The notes under the pieces are model-generated. The model saw only the letters and a list, made by a program, of their open reading frames with translations. It was not told the DNA's origin and made no database searches. The position numbers and the translations under genes are program-made. Of a stretch of DNA of 64,000 nucleotides, positions 14,288 through 23,036 are shown piece by piece (within the stretch, counting starts at the first letter, position 1; every line of letters begins with the position of its first letter). Source of the DNA: Chitinophagaceae bacterium UBA1931 (lineage in GTDB: Bacteria; Bacteroidota; Bacteroidia; Chitinophagales; Chitinophagaceae); NCBI GenBank assembly GCA_002337125.1, contig DDFJ01000004.1:2345889-2409888 (forward strand), given 5' to 3'.

Positions 14288-16804
14288 CTATTTAAAGTAA
14301 CGTTTAAAAAACCACACTTTCAATAAATCAGCCGTCAAAATATAAACCAGCACAATGATCATCATTGAAATTAAAATCGAAAAAGGTAAGGCATCAAATC
14401 CCATGTCACTGGCAAATGGTAAATAAGGAAGAGCAAGCGTAAGGATGAGACCAACAAAGCTTGAAATCAGCAAGGCTTTTGCCGGTTTGCTTTTGAAAAA
14501 GTTTTTGTGTGTACGGATGATAAACAGGATAAACAATTCCGTCAGCACCGATTCAATAAACCAGCCTGTTTGAAAACTTGCTTCTTTCGCTTTCAGCAAA
14601 AACAGTAAAACAAGAAATGTAATTACATCAAAAACCGAACTGTGAAGACCAAATATCATCATGTACTTCCGGATGAGTTTGATGTTCCAGATGCCGGGAT
14701 TTTTCACCTGTTCTTCATCTACATTATCAGAAGCAACAGTTAAGTAAGGAAAATCGGTAATAAAGTTGGTGAGCAGAATCTGCTTTGGCAACATTGGCAA
14801 AAACGGAAGCATTAATGATGCAGCAGCAACACTGAACATGTTTCCAAAAGTTGAACCAGTGTTGATGTATACATACTTGAGTGTGTTGGCAAATGTTTTT
14901 CTTCCTTCTTTCACACCATCGGCCAAAACAGTTAAATCTTTTTCCATCAAAACAAAATCAGCAGCTTCTCTTGCCACATCAACTGCATTCTCTACTGATA
15001 ATCCCACATCGGCTGCATTAATTGCCGAAACATCATTAATACCATCGCCCATATATGCAACTGCAAATGTTTTTCTCAGCGCCTGTATAATCCGTTCTTT
15101 CTGTTGTGGCTCCACTTCTGCAAAAATGTGTGCCTGCTTTACAACCTGTACAAGTGCTTCAGGACTTGTATTCAGTAAATCTTCACCAGTAATTACGTTC
15201 GCATCTTCAATACCAATTTTCAATGCTAATGATTTTGCAACATTGCGGTTATCGCCAGTAATGATTTTTAAATCAATCTGCAGTTCTTTCAATTCTTTAA
15301 TAGCTTCGGGAATGCCTTGCTTAACCGGATCCTGCAATAAAACAAAACCTGCAAAAGTTAAACCTGTTTCATCTGCTTTTGAAATGTCAGAGTGATCCAG
15401 CTCTTTATAAGCAATACCAATTGTTCTGAATCCCTTTTCACCGAATTCTGCAAATTGTTTTTCGAGTTGTGTTGCATGCTCTTTGTAATCGGCAAGACTA
15501 TTATTTCCCAGTCTGATCTTTGTACATATTCCTGCAACTTCTTTAAATGCTCCTTTTGTGATTAAGATTGTTTTCGCTTTGTCTTCAATTGCAATACTTA
15601 ACCGCTTGCGGATAAAATCATAAGGCACTTCGCCTTTCTTTACCGGTTGCATGGTTTGTGAAAAATGCATTTTCTTCAGGGCTTCATCAATAGGATTGAT
15701 ATAGCCGCTTTCAAAAACAGCATTCCAGTAAGCAAGTTCTTTTACAAAAGCATCTTCAGCTCCTGATTCGTTAATGATTGCTGATACATCAATTGTTCCT
15801 TCGGTTATGGTTCCTGTTTTATCGGTACACAGTAAATTAATTTCACCAAGGTTTTGAATGGATGAAAGTTTTTTTACGATTACTTTTTTCGACAGCAAAC
15901 GCTTTGCACCGGCACTCATGGCAATGGTTGTAATGGCTGGTAATAATTCAGGGGCCATGCCAACAGCTAATGCAAGTGCAAACAATGCCGAATCAAGAAT
16001 GCTTTTATGATTTAATAGATTAATGACGATGATGAAGACGGACAGTACGAGTGTAATCTTCATTAAAAAATAACCAAACTCCCTGATGCCTTTTTCAAAT
16101 GCTGTTTCGGTTACTGCTGATATGCTTTGTGTGATGTTGCTGAAAAGAGTTGCTGTTCCAATTTCAGTTACCAGCGCTTTTGCGTTACCGCTTACAATAT
16201 TTGTGCCCTGCCACAAACAGTTGGTACGCTTTGAAAGTTCAGTATGTTCATCAAGTACACCGGTTGCTTTACGTACAGGGTATGATTCGCCGGTTAAACT
16301 TGCTTCATTGGCATGCAGTTCATTTGCTTCCATCAGCAGGCAATCAGCAGGAATCATGTCACCTGCTTTCAGCAACACTACATCGCCTGTAACAATTTTA
16401 TCTGATGACACTTCCTTTACTTCTCCATTTCTTACAACCATGCATTTTAATGCAATCAGTGATTGCAGTTTTTCAACGACTCTTCCTGCATTCCGTTCCT
16501 GGAAAAAACTAAGCGTGCCAGTTGATAAAACAATAAAGAGAATAATAAACACATCTGATGTATCGCCAAGAAAAGCGGAGAGTATAACCGCACCAATTAA
16601 GAGCAACATTAACGGACTCTTGAATTGGTCAATAAAAAGCTTTACATCTTTTCTGAAAGGAGAAATTGTTTTTTTATGTGTGCCCGCCAGAAGTAAACGT
16701 TTATCTGCTTCCTGTTGCGACAAACCTTTTTCTGAACTGTTTAATTTTTTTAATAAATCAGTTACTTCAAATTGCCAGAAATTTTTTGACGCAGGATCTT
16801 GCAT
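14288..16804 (-). CDS. mgtA: Magnesium-importing P-type ATPase (P3B, MgtA/MgtB type)
   Basis: This 838-residue P-type ATPase uses the ATG at 16804, which fits the family better than an upstream TTG (16831). Motifs in order: TGES (171-174, actuator), VGMAPELLP (281-289, ion-site helix M4 of P3B Mg2+ pumps), phosphorylation motif DKTGTITEG (Asp328), TGDN in the P domain, and GDGINDVSAI. A C-terminal block of six hydrophobic helices begins near residue 660. MgtA-type pumps carry Mg2+ into the cytoplasm. The N-terminal region NFWQFEVTDLLKKL matches the cation-ATPase N domain. No Mg2+-sensing leader was recognised in the 176 bases upstream. Confidence 0.92.
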   Translation of the reverse strand: MQDPASKNFWQFEVTDLLKKLNSSEKGLSQQEADKRLLLAGTHKKTISPFRKDVKLFIDQFKSPLMLLLIGAVILSAFLGDTSDVFIILFIVLSTGTLSFFQERNAGRVVEKLQSLIALKCMVVRNGEVKEVSSDKIVTGDVVLLKAGDMIPADCLLMEANELHANEASLTGESYPVRKATGVLDEHTELSKRTNCLWQGTNIVSGNAKALVTEIGTATLFSNITQSISAVTETAFEKGIREFGYFLMKITLVLSVFIIVINLLNHKSILDSALFALALAVGMAPELLPAITTIAMSAGAKRLLSKKVIVKKLSSIQNLGEINLLCTDKTGTITEGTIDVSAIINESGAEDAFVKELAYWNAVFESGYINPIDEALKKMHFSQTMQPVKKGEVPYDFIRKRLSIAIEDKAKTILITKGAFKEVAGICTKIRLGNNSLADYKEHATQLEKQFAEFGEKGFRTIGIAYKELDHSDISKADETGLTFAGFVLLQDPVKQGIPEAIKELKELQIDLKIITGDNRNVAKSLALKIGIEDANVITGEDLLNTSPEALVQVVKQAHIFAEVEPQQKERIIQALRKTFAVAYMGDGINDVSAINAADVGLSVENAVDVAREAADFVLMEKDLTVLADGVKEGRKTFANTLKYVYINTGSTFGNMFSVAAASLMLPFLPMLPKQILLTNFITDFPYLTVASDNVDEEQVKNPGIWNIKLIRKYMMIFGLHSSVFDVITFLVLLFLLKAKEASFQTGWFIESVLTELFILFIIRTHKNFFKSKPAKALLISSFVGLILTLALPYLPFASDMGFDALPFSILISMMIIVLVYILTADLLKVWFFKRYFK

Positions 16805-16980
16805 ATAAACTGATGTTATGCTCTGTAACAAATAAGCAATGTCTTTGCCGGCAGCTTCATTGTTACTGTTAATTTACATCATAATCTTAAATATCCTGAG
16901 TTATAAATTCAATCATCAAATAAGATGAGCTGATCAGTTTTCCTGTTTGTACCATAGTTGTTTTTTACGAACTTCATTCT

Positions 16981-17433
16981 ATGATAACATTAACCAGGAC
17001 CAATTCTCACACAACTGATTTTACAAACCTCGTTGCTTTGTTAGATGAAGATCTTGCAAAGCGTGATGGTGATGAACATGAATTTTACGCCCGGCTGAAT
17101 AAGGTTGACGGTATACGTAATATCGTTGTTGCATATCTGGAAGGTAAAGCCATTGGCTGCGGTTCATTTAAAGCATACGAACCGGGAGTGGTTGAAATTA
17201 AACGGATGTTTGTATTGCCTGAGCACAGGGGTAAAGGTGTTGCTGCTGCTGTATTGGCCGAACTGGAGCAATGGGCAGAGGAAGAAGGCCATACGGGTTG
17301 TGTGTTGGAAACGGGCAAGAAACAACCTGAAGCAATCAGTTTATATCAAAAATCAGGATACACTGTAATTCCTAATTATGGAAAATATGCAGGGATTGAA
17401 AACAGTGTATGTATGATGAAGCAATTAGTGTAA
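16981..17433 (+). CDS. GNAT-family N-acetyltransferase
   Basis: This 150-residue GNAT has the motif A sequence VEIKRMFVLPEHRGKGVAAAVLAELEQWA (acetyl-CoA pyrophosphate loop R-G-K-G-V-A, about residues 83-88). Motif B (GYTVIPNYGKYAG) follows. The pattern resembles small-molecule or amino-acid acetyltransferases of the YjaB/ElaA kind. The substrate is not predictable. It is transcribed away from the Mg2+ ATPase, with a 176-base shared upstream region that shows no clear regulatory motif. Confidence 0.88.
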   Translation: MITLTRTNSHTTDFTNLVALLDEDLAKRDGDEHEFYARLNKVDGIRNIVVAYLEGKAIGCGSFKAYEPGVVEIKRMFVLPEHRGKGVAAAVLAELEQWAEEEGHTGCVLETGKKQPEAISLYQKSGYTVIPNYGKYAGIENSVCMMKQLV

Positions 17434-17509
17434 ACTTTAAATCAACTGAAAAGTAACTGAAAGTTGATATTATAAAAATTTATGTACTAAATTGCACACC
17501 CGTTTGAAC

Positions 17510-17582
<73 letters not shown>

Positions 17583-17593
17583 CAATTTAAGAT

Positions 17594-17664
17594 TGCCCGA
17601 TAGTATAATGGTAGTACGTCAGATTCTGGCTCTGATAGTTCTGGTTCGAGTCCAGGTCGGGTAA
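17594..17664 (+). tRNA. tRNA-Gln (anticodon CTG)
   Basis: Acceptor TGCCCGA pairs with TCGGGTA. The anticodon stem is TCAGA/TCTGA with loop TTCTGGC (anticodon CTG), and the T arm contains TTCGAGT. The discriminator base is A. It lies 11 bases after tRNA-Lys and is probably co-transcribed with it. Confidence 0.92.
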
Positions 17665-17721
17665 CATTCTTTCTCTCAAATTCATTTACTTCCTGATTAT
17701 TTATTGCCCTAACTTTCAAGC

Positions 17722-18552
17722 ATGAAAAAGATTATTTCACTGCTTGTTTTTCTTTATTGCTTTACTGCATATGCACAGCAACAATATGTAACCGAAAAAA
17801 ATATTCAGTACTATCCCGATTCTGTTGCCAAGAAAGATGCTTACATCTCATCACAATGTTTACTTGATTTTTATTACCCGAAAGGAGCAAAAAATTTTGC
17901 AACCATTATCTGGTTTCATGGTGGTGGTATTACCGGGGGAAGTAAAGAAATTCCAAAGGCACTAACCGAAAAAGGATATGCTGTAATTGGAGTTGGTTAC
18001 CGCTTTTCACCCAAAGTAACTGCGCCTGCTTATATAGAAGATGCAGCTGCTGCAACTGCATGGGTGTTTCAGCATATTGCAGAATTTGGCGGCAGTACAA
18101 AACTGATTTTTATTTCAGGGCATTCAGCTGGTGGTTATCTTGGAATGATGATTACACTCGATAAAAAATATTTAGCCAAGTACAAAATTGATGCAAATAA
18201 TATTGCAGGATTAATTCCTTTCAGCGGACAGGCCATTACGCATTTCACCATCAGGAAAGAAAGAGGAATAAAAGATACACAACCTATCATTGATGAATAC
18301 GCACCGCTTTATCATGTACGGGCAGATGCGCCACCGATGTTGTTAATTACCGGAGACAGGGAAATGGAATTGCTCGGCCGTTATGAAGAGAATGCTTATC
18401 TCAACCGGATGATGAAACTTGCAGGTCATCAGCGAACAAGATTGTATGAGCTGGATGGATTTGATCATGGTGGTATGGCTCAGCCAGCTTTTCCTTTGCT
18501 GCTGAAAGAAGTTGCGGCAAGGGTAAAAGAAATTAAAAAAAATAATCAGTAA
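17722..18552 (+). CDS. Secreted alpha/beta-hydrolase (esterase/lipase-like)
   Basis: This 276-residue protein has a signal peptide (KKIISLLVFLYCFTAYAQ). It carries the oxyanion motif HGGG (66-69) and the nucleophile elbow GHSAGG (Ser135). An aspartate in the ITGDRE segment and His in DGFDHGG complete the triad. This is the hormone-sensitive-lipase/BD-FAE-like esterase layout. It is 7 bases upstream of a sulfatase gene, so the two may act on one extracellular substrate such as a sulfated, esterified glycan. That is inference from pairing. Confidence 0.85.
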   Translation: MKKIISLLVFLYCFTAYAQQQYVTEKNIQYYPDSVAKKDAYISSQCLLDFYYPKGAKNFATIIWFHGGGITGGSKEIPKALTEKGYAVIGVGYRFSPKVTAPAYIEDAAAATAWVFQHIAEFGGSTKLIFISGHSAGGYLGMMITLDKKYLAKYKIDANNIAGLIPFSGQAITHFTIRKERGIKDTQPIIDEYAPLYHVRADAPPMLLITGDREMELLGRYEENAYLNRMMKLAGHQRTRLYELDGFDHGGMAQPAFPLLLKEVAARVKEIKKNNQ

Positions 18553-18559
18553 AAAAAAT

Positions 18560-20026
18560 ATGAAACAGATTGCTGCTTTTACTTCTATTACTCTTCTGTT
18601 GTTTGCAGTCGTTTTTTTAATTGCATCAGGAAAGAAGGAAAATCCGTTGTCAGCATCTCCCAATGTGATTTTTATTTTAATGGATGATATGGGTTATGGC
18701 GATCTTGAATGTTACGGAGGATATCCATATCATACAGCAAACATCAACAGTCTTGCAAATGGCGGAATGAGGTTTACTAATTTTTATGCAGCACAGGCTG
18801 TTTGCAGTGCATCACGATCAGCGTTTCTCACAGGCTGTTATCCAAACAGGATAGGTATCAGTGGTGCATTAAGTCCTTCAGCAAATATTGCATTGAATCC
18901 TGATGAGGAAACCATTGCCAAACTGTTGCATGATAAAGGTTATAAAACCGGAATGATTGGCAAGTGGCATCTCGGGCAAAAAGCGCCGTTTCTTCCATTG
19001 AGTTATGGTTTTGATGAATTTCTAGGTTTACCTTATTCACATGATTACTGGCCGGTAAATTATGATGGTACACCACTTGATACAACTACAGCAAGAGGCA
19101 AATGGCCAACGCTGCGTTTAATTGAAGGAAATACTCCGGTAAAATCAATTACTACATTAAATGATGCAGCCACATTAACAACAATGTACACGCAACGTGC
19201 TGTTGAGTTTATTAAGAAAAACAAAAACAAACCATTCTTCTTATACTTGGCACATTCAATGCCGCATGTTCCGCTGGCTGTTTCGGAAAAATTTAAAAAT
19301 AAAAGCGGAGCCGGTTTGTATGGTGATGTAATGGAAGAAGTGGATTGGTCGGTTGGACAAGTTTTAAAAACACTTGATGAAACCGGTTTATCAAAAAACA
19401 CGATAGTAATTTTTACCAGCGATAATGGTCCCTGGCTTACATATGGTAATCATGCAGGAAATACCGGTGGCCTGCGTGAAGGAAAAGGTACAGCTTGGGA
19501 TGGAGGATTAAAAGTTCCGTTTATTATTCGCTGGCCGTCACAAATAAAACCGGGCACTGTTTGTAACAGCATGGCAGCAGGGATGGATTTACTTCCAACA
19601 ATTGTTTCTGCATGCAATGCAAAGCTGCCTGTTAAAAAAATTGATGGTGTTAATCTTTTATCATTGCTTAAACAACAACCTTTTGCTGAACCAAGAACTG
19701 AGTTTGTTTATTATTACGACCGCTGCAGCTTAAAAGGAATAAGAAAAGGTCAGTGGAAACTTGTCTTCCCAAATATTTCTCAAACATATAAGCGTAGTTC
19801 AGCAATTGGCTATGACGGCTGGCCGGGAAAATATGCATCCGACAGTGTGAAGCTGGCGTTGTATGATCTTCGTACAGATCCCGGCGAAACACTGGATGTA
19901 AAAGAAAAATTTCCTGAAGTGGTACGTGAATTAACTGCAATTGCAGAAAAGTACAGGAAGGAAATTGGCGATGACCTTACGAATCAAAAAGGATCGGAAG
20001 TAAGACCGGCAGCAAAAGTAAACTGA
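18560..20026 (+). CDS. Arylsulfatase-family sulfatase (formylglycine type)
   Basis: This 488-residue type I sulfatase has a hydrophobic N-terminal signal or anchor. The metal-site start is NVIFILMDDMGYGDLECYG. The modification motif is CSASR (Cys82, the residue converted to formylglycine), followed by GKWHLGQ and TSDNGPW. It hydrolyses sulfate esters, probably in the periplasm or at the cell surface. Cys-type sites need an FGE/anSME activating enzyme, and none is in the window. It is coupled to the esterase upstream. The C-terminus (DLRTDPGETLDV) is complete. Confidence 0.92.
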   Translation: MKQIAAFTSITLLLFAVVFLIASGKKENPLSASPNVIFILMDDMGYGDLECYGGYPYHTANINSLANGGMRFTNFYAAQAVCSASRSAFLTGCYPNRIGISGALSPSANIALNPDEETIAKLLHDKGYKTGMIGKWHLGQKAPFLPLSYGFDEFLGLPYSHDYWPVNYDGTPLDTTTARGKWPTLRLIEGNTPVKSITTLNDAATLTTMYTQRAVEFIKKNKNKPFFLYLAHSMPHVPLAVSEKFKNKSGAGLYGDVMEEVDWSVGQVLKTLDETGLSKNTIVIFTSDNGPWLTYGNHAGNTGGLREGKGTAWDGGLKVPFIIRWPSQIKPGTVCNSMAAGMDLLPTIVSACNAKLPVKKIDGVNLLSLLKQQPFAEPRTEFVYYYDRCSLKGIRKGQWKLVFPNISQTYKRSSAIGYDGWPGKYASDSVKLALYDLRTDPGETLDVKEKFPEVVRELTAIAEKYRKEIGDDLTNQKGSEVRPAAKVN

Positions 20027-20123
20027 GAAGTTCTAACGGAAAATTTAACACCCGACAATCTGTCAACCTGCAACCTTGGTATTGCATTTGCAATCTTTTT
20101 ACCTGTTTAAAACAATAAGTAAA

Positions 20124-20414
20124 ATGAACAAACAACAAACCTCTCTTCTGTTTTGCCTGTTAATGGATGCTGTGGGTTATGCTTCCTATGCAGTTCCTTT
20201 CCTGGGCGAGTTTGCAGATATTATCTGGGCGCCCGTTTCTGCACTTATTTTTTATAAAATGTTTGGCGGGTGGAAAGGTGCTTTTGGTGCAGGCTTCAAC
20301 TTTATTGAAGAGTTGTTGCCCGGTCTTGATTTCATTCCCAGCTTTACACTTATGTGGGCATGGAATTATTTTGGATCAAAGAAAACAAACAGTACTATAA
20401 TTAAAGCTGCATAA
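20124..20414 (+). CDS. Small membrane protein, hypothetical
   Basis: ATG at 20124 is chosen because upstream residues lack conservation-like character and the ATG follows an A-rich stretch. The 96-residue product has two or three hydrophobic segments (about 8-25, 32-45, 72-88) rich in Gly, Trp and aromatics. The family is not recognised. It ends 18 bases before a strong bidirectional terminator. Confidence 0.6.
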   Translation: MNKQQTSLLFCLLMDAVGYASYAVPFLGEFADIIWAPVSALIFYKMFGGWKGAFGAGFNFIEELLPGLDFIPSFTLMWAWNYFGSKKTNSTIIKAA

Positions 20415-20432
20415 AATTTCCAACACATAAAG

Positions 20433-20467
20433 AAGAAGCGCTGCTCTTAACGGGGCCAGCGCTTCTT
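20433..20467. terminator. Bidirectional terminator
   Basis: AAGAAGCGCTG (20433-20443) and CAGCGCTTCTT (20457-20467) form an 11-bp perfect stem with a 13-base loop. It is placed between two convergent genes. Confidence 0.85.
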
Positions 20468-20471
20468 TCAT

Positions 20472-20750
20472 TTAAAGTACATCCTGTATTTCTTTTGTTC
20501 TGTCGAACACTGATTTTGCAAACGGGCAAAGCGGAAGAATTTTGATCTTGTTTTTCCTTGCAAAATCAACAATATGAAAAACAATTTTTTTGCCTACGTT
20601 TTGCCCCCGCCATGCATCATTTACTTCTGTATGATCTAAAATCATTTTACTGGTTCCGGCCATTGAATAAGTAATAAAACCGGCTTCTTTCTCACCATCA
20701 AATGCAGTAAAGGACCCTTTATGCCCCTGTTCAATTTGTTTTATTTCCAT
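20472..20750 (-). CDS. YjdJ-like small GNAT acetyltransferase
   Basis: This 92-residue protein is the minimal GNAT type (GCN5-related N-acetyltransferase_2). Features are FTAFDGEKEAGFITYSMAG, LDHTEVNDAWRGQNVGKKI (the H-T-E-V and R-G-x-x-V/I-G-K acetyl-CoA loop) and a C-terminal LPLCPFAKSVFDR. ATG at 20750 is used. A longer frame upstream would overlap the ferredoxin gene and is unlikely. The gene follows a YjdI-like ferredoxin after 2 bases, as in the E. coli yjdI-yjdJ pair. Function of the pair is not known. Confidence 0.85.
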   Translation of the reverse strand: MEIKQIEQGHKGSFTAFDGEKEAGFITYSMAGTSKMILDHTEVNDAWRGQNVGKKIVFHIVDFARKNKIKILPLCPFAKSVFDRTKEIQDVL

Positions 20751-20752
20751 TG

Positions 20753-20959
20753 TTATTTTTTTAAACTGAGTGCTCCTGATGGACATTGTGCAACCTGTTG
20801 AATAATTTCTGCTGTAGTTGCATTCATTGGGTTGATCCATGGGTGTTCTTTGGGATGATAAACCTGTGGTAAAGTACGCACACATACGCCAGAGTGAATG
20901 CATTTGTTTGGTTGCCACACAATGGTGACTTCTCCGTTTGAATATTCTTTCTTTTCCAT
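20753..20959 (-). CDS. YjdI-like small iron-sulfur protein (Fer4_19 type)
   Basis: This 68-residue protein has the pattern KCIHSGVCVRTLPQVY (Cys20, Cys26) and QCPSGALSL (Cys59), the mono-cluster ferredoxin seen in YjdI homologues. Only three cysteines are present, so a fourth ligand or a [3Fe-4S] cluster must be assumed. It is paired with the small acetyltransferase gene immediately downstream. The family call is strong; the role is unknown. Confidence 0.85.
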   Translation of the reverse strand: MEKKEYSNGEVTIVWQPNKCIHSGVCVRTLPQVYHPKEHPWINPMNATTAEIIQQVAQCPSGALSLKK

Positions 20960-21133
20960 GATTATTGTTTCTGATAAAGATTAAAGTTATTAAGATTGAC
21001 TATTGATTGCAAATTGCAGGAGACTTTTGCAAAAATCATCAAACTCTTGCAAGAAAGAGCAGCACAATTATCCTTCAGCATTAAATTAACACTGAAAACT
21101 TATGGACCAGCTACTATTGTTTGCTATTTGTTT

Positions 21134-22393
21134 TTATTTCGTAAAACGGTAAACAAGCTGCAGATCATAAATCTGTGGGTGAACGTTTATGTTTACATAA
21201 TTTGCAAATGTGCCGGCTATAAGACCTGATGCTTTAATTTCAAATTTTTTATTAAAAATATAACCTGCTTTTACCGAAACAGTAGTCCATGATTTTAAGC
21301 ACGCCATATAATTATTATAAGTTGAAGGCTCATTTGTTACATCGTTTGTTTTGGTAAACTCATTTTTTTTGTAAGATGAAATAACATAACCTAATTCAAC
21401 CCCGGCATATATTTTATAATTGGCATTTCTGATGAAACTATAAAGCAATGAAACAGACGGTTTAATATTATTTGACCTCAGATTAAAGTTTTCTTCGCTT
21501 GGTGTTGTAATCATTGGCCTGCTGTAATGACTGGAGAAATTTAAACCGAAATAAGAGATTTCAGTACGGAATATTAAGTCTCCGAGATTTCTTTTTGAAA
21601 ACAAATCCATTCCTACAGATGCAGTTGGTGACTGTTTGCTGGAGAAATGATGATCTGCCAGACTCATTGATCCGGTAATTTTCAGCGAAGAATAGATTAT
21701 GCCGGCTGATATAAAGAAAACAGGTTTGCTTTTTTCTTTTTTCACAATGTTAGTTGTGTTTTTTTCTGAAGAAAGCAACTTTACAAATGCTGATAAATCT
21801 TGTTCATCATAATCAAGCGATTCTAATTTTTTCTTAAGCGTTGAATTATCTGCATGTCCATATATATATTTTTCCAACTGGTTTCTGTAAAACCTTTTAT
21901 AGACAAGAACATCGTTGTTTCTATTTTCACTTATATAAACTCTATAAATCAATTCTTCAAACTCTCCGTTTGCTTCTTTTATGTAAAAATGATTCTTGAT
22001 GTCTGTTAAAACATAAAGCTCAAATTCGGGGCAGGCATTCACTTTTCTTAAAAAAACAGTATCTGTTTCAACAGAATCTGTCGTCAATAAGTCATTGTTT
22101 ATTTTTGAAACTTCAACAGGCCTCATATCTTTCTGTACAATAGCTTTAATGTAAAAATCACCATCTTTTATTTGAAACGAGATGAGATCTTTTGTTGTAA
22201 ATTTTTCTGAGGGTGAGTTTTCGTCTTTCATAAAACGAACGATCCGTGGATTTTTTATCCACTCCCGGTCATCTATAAGTCCATTGATTAAAGATCCGTT
22301 TGAAAGAGTAATTGTTGCTGGTTTAAAATTCGATTGGCAGAATCCGGAAATGGAGAAGATCAGTTGCAAGGTTACAAATAAGAGCTTTTTCAT
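21134..22393 (-). CDS. Secreted protein with predicted outer-membrane beta-barrel C-terminus
   Basis: The start is ATG at 22393, beginning a signal peptide (KKLLFVTLQLIFSISGFC). The upstream seven residues are excluded. The 419-residue product has an N-terminal domain with FKPATITLSNGSLINGLIDD, often seen in Bacteroidota surface proteins with a short SH3-like repeat. A charged middle region follows. From about residue 230 come alternating hydrophobic strands (SAGIIYSSLKITG, YKIYAGVELGYVISSYKK, TVSVKAGYIFNKKFEIKASG) ending in VYRFTK, consistent with a small PorT-like barrel. Function unknown. It ends close to an A-rich, hairpin-free gap. Confidence 0.6.
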   Translation of the reverse strand: MKKLLFVTLQLIFSISGFCQSNFKPATITLSNGSLINGLIDDREWIKNPRIVRFMKDENSPSEKFTTKDLISFQIKDGDFYIKAIVQKDMRPVEVSKINNDLLTTDSVETDTVFLRKVNACPEFELYVLTDIKNHFYIKEANGEFEELIYRVYISENRNNDVLVYKRFYRNQLEKYIYGHADNSTLKKKLESLDYDEQDLSAFVKLLSSEKNTTNIVKKEKSKPVFFISAGIIYSSLKITGSMSLADHHFSSKQSPTASVGMDLFSKRNLGDLIFRTEISYFGLNFSSHYSRPMITTPSEENFNLRSNNIKPSVSLLYSFIRNANYKIYAGVELGYVISSYKKNEFTKTNDVTNEPSTYNNYMACLKSWTTVSVKAGYIFNKKFEIKASGLIAGTFANYVNINVHPQIYDLQLVYRFTK

Positions 22394-22479
22394 ACGATGT
22401 TTTTTAGCGTTAATCATTTTTACAAATGTAGTTTCTTATTAATTAAGGTGAATTTTTAAACTTTTTATTTTAAACAAAA

Positions 22480-22506
22480 AGCGCCGCTTCTTTTACGAAG
22501 GGCGCT
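22480..22506. terminator. Bidirectional terminator after hydrogenase operon
   Basis: AGCGCC-G-CTTC (22480-22490) pairs with GAAG-GGCGCT (22497-22506), leaving one bulged base, with A-run before and T-run after. It is placed 26 bases past the hydrogenase protease stop on the minus strand. Confidence 0.8.
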
Positions 22507-22532
22507 CTTTTTTTAGGGTGCTTTTGTGTCTC

Positions 22533-23033
22533 CTATGCTGAGAGCACTGGTTGTTTAAGGGTTAACAGTTCAATTAAACTTATTACCTTCTTTTTTAATT
22601 CAGGCAATATGTTTGTGATGGGAGCTGTGAGTTCAATTCCCTGCTCCTGAATACTTTTTATGCTTACAACAAACAAATGAATTTCTGTTGTACTGTTGAG
22701 CAGTTGTAGTGCTCCAACCAAATCCTTTAACCCTATATCATGCGTGCTCATGGCTGCAGGAAAATCGGAATAAAATTTCGGTTTAATTAAACGGATGGTT
22801 CCCGGCTCAAGTCCGTCGAGTGTTGCATCAACTAAAATAACATGACGGTACTGTTCAAAATATTCTAAAAGATGAAAACCTCCTGTGCCTCCATCAAGCA
22901 CATCAACATCTTCGGGCAATTGTTCTGTTTCAAACATTCTTGCCATGTGTACACCAACACCTTCATCGGCCATTAAATAATTGCCAATGCCAAGTATGAG
23001 AATATTTTTTGACGGGTCTGTTTGTAGCTGCAT
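22533..23033 (-). CDS. hyaD: [NiFe] hydrogenase maturation endopeptidase (HyaD/HybD/HupD family)
   Basis: This 166-residue protease begins with the nickel-sensing motif GIGNYLMADEGVGVH (Glu in ADEG), then VLDGGTGG, DATLDG and STHDIGL. Together these supply the Glu, Asp and His that bind the Ni of the precursor. It removes the C-terminal extension of the large subunit after nickel insertion. It is the last gene of the hydrogenase structural operon. Its presence matches the 17-residue extension on the large subunit at 23819-25543. The group 4 large subunit at 251-1339 has no such extension, so this protease should serve only the group 1 enzyme. Confidence 0.95.
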   Translation of the reverse strand: MQLQTDPSKNILILGIGNYLMADEGVGVHMARMFETEQLPEDVDVLDGGTGGFHLLEYFEQYRHVILVDATLDGLEPGTIRLIKPKFYSDFPAAMSTHDIGLKDLVGALQLLNSTTEIHLFVVSIKSIQEQGIELTAPITNILPELKKKVISLIELLTLKQPVLSA

Positions 23034-23036
23034 GCT

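Noticed and set aside
14288..16831. Upstream TTG start for the Mg2+ ATPase at 16831
   Set aside because: The ATG at 16804 gives the family-like N-terminus. The extra nine residues show no support.
20472..20918. Longer 148-residue version of the YjdJ-like protein
   Set aside because: Its N-terminal 56 residues come from another frame of the YjdI-like gene.
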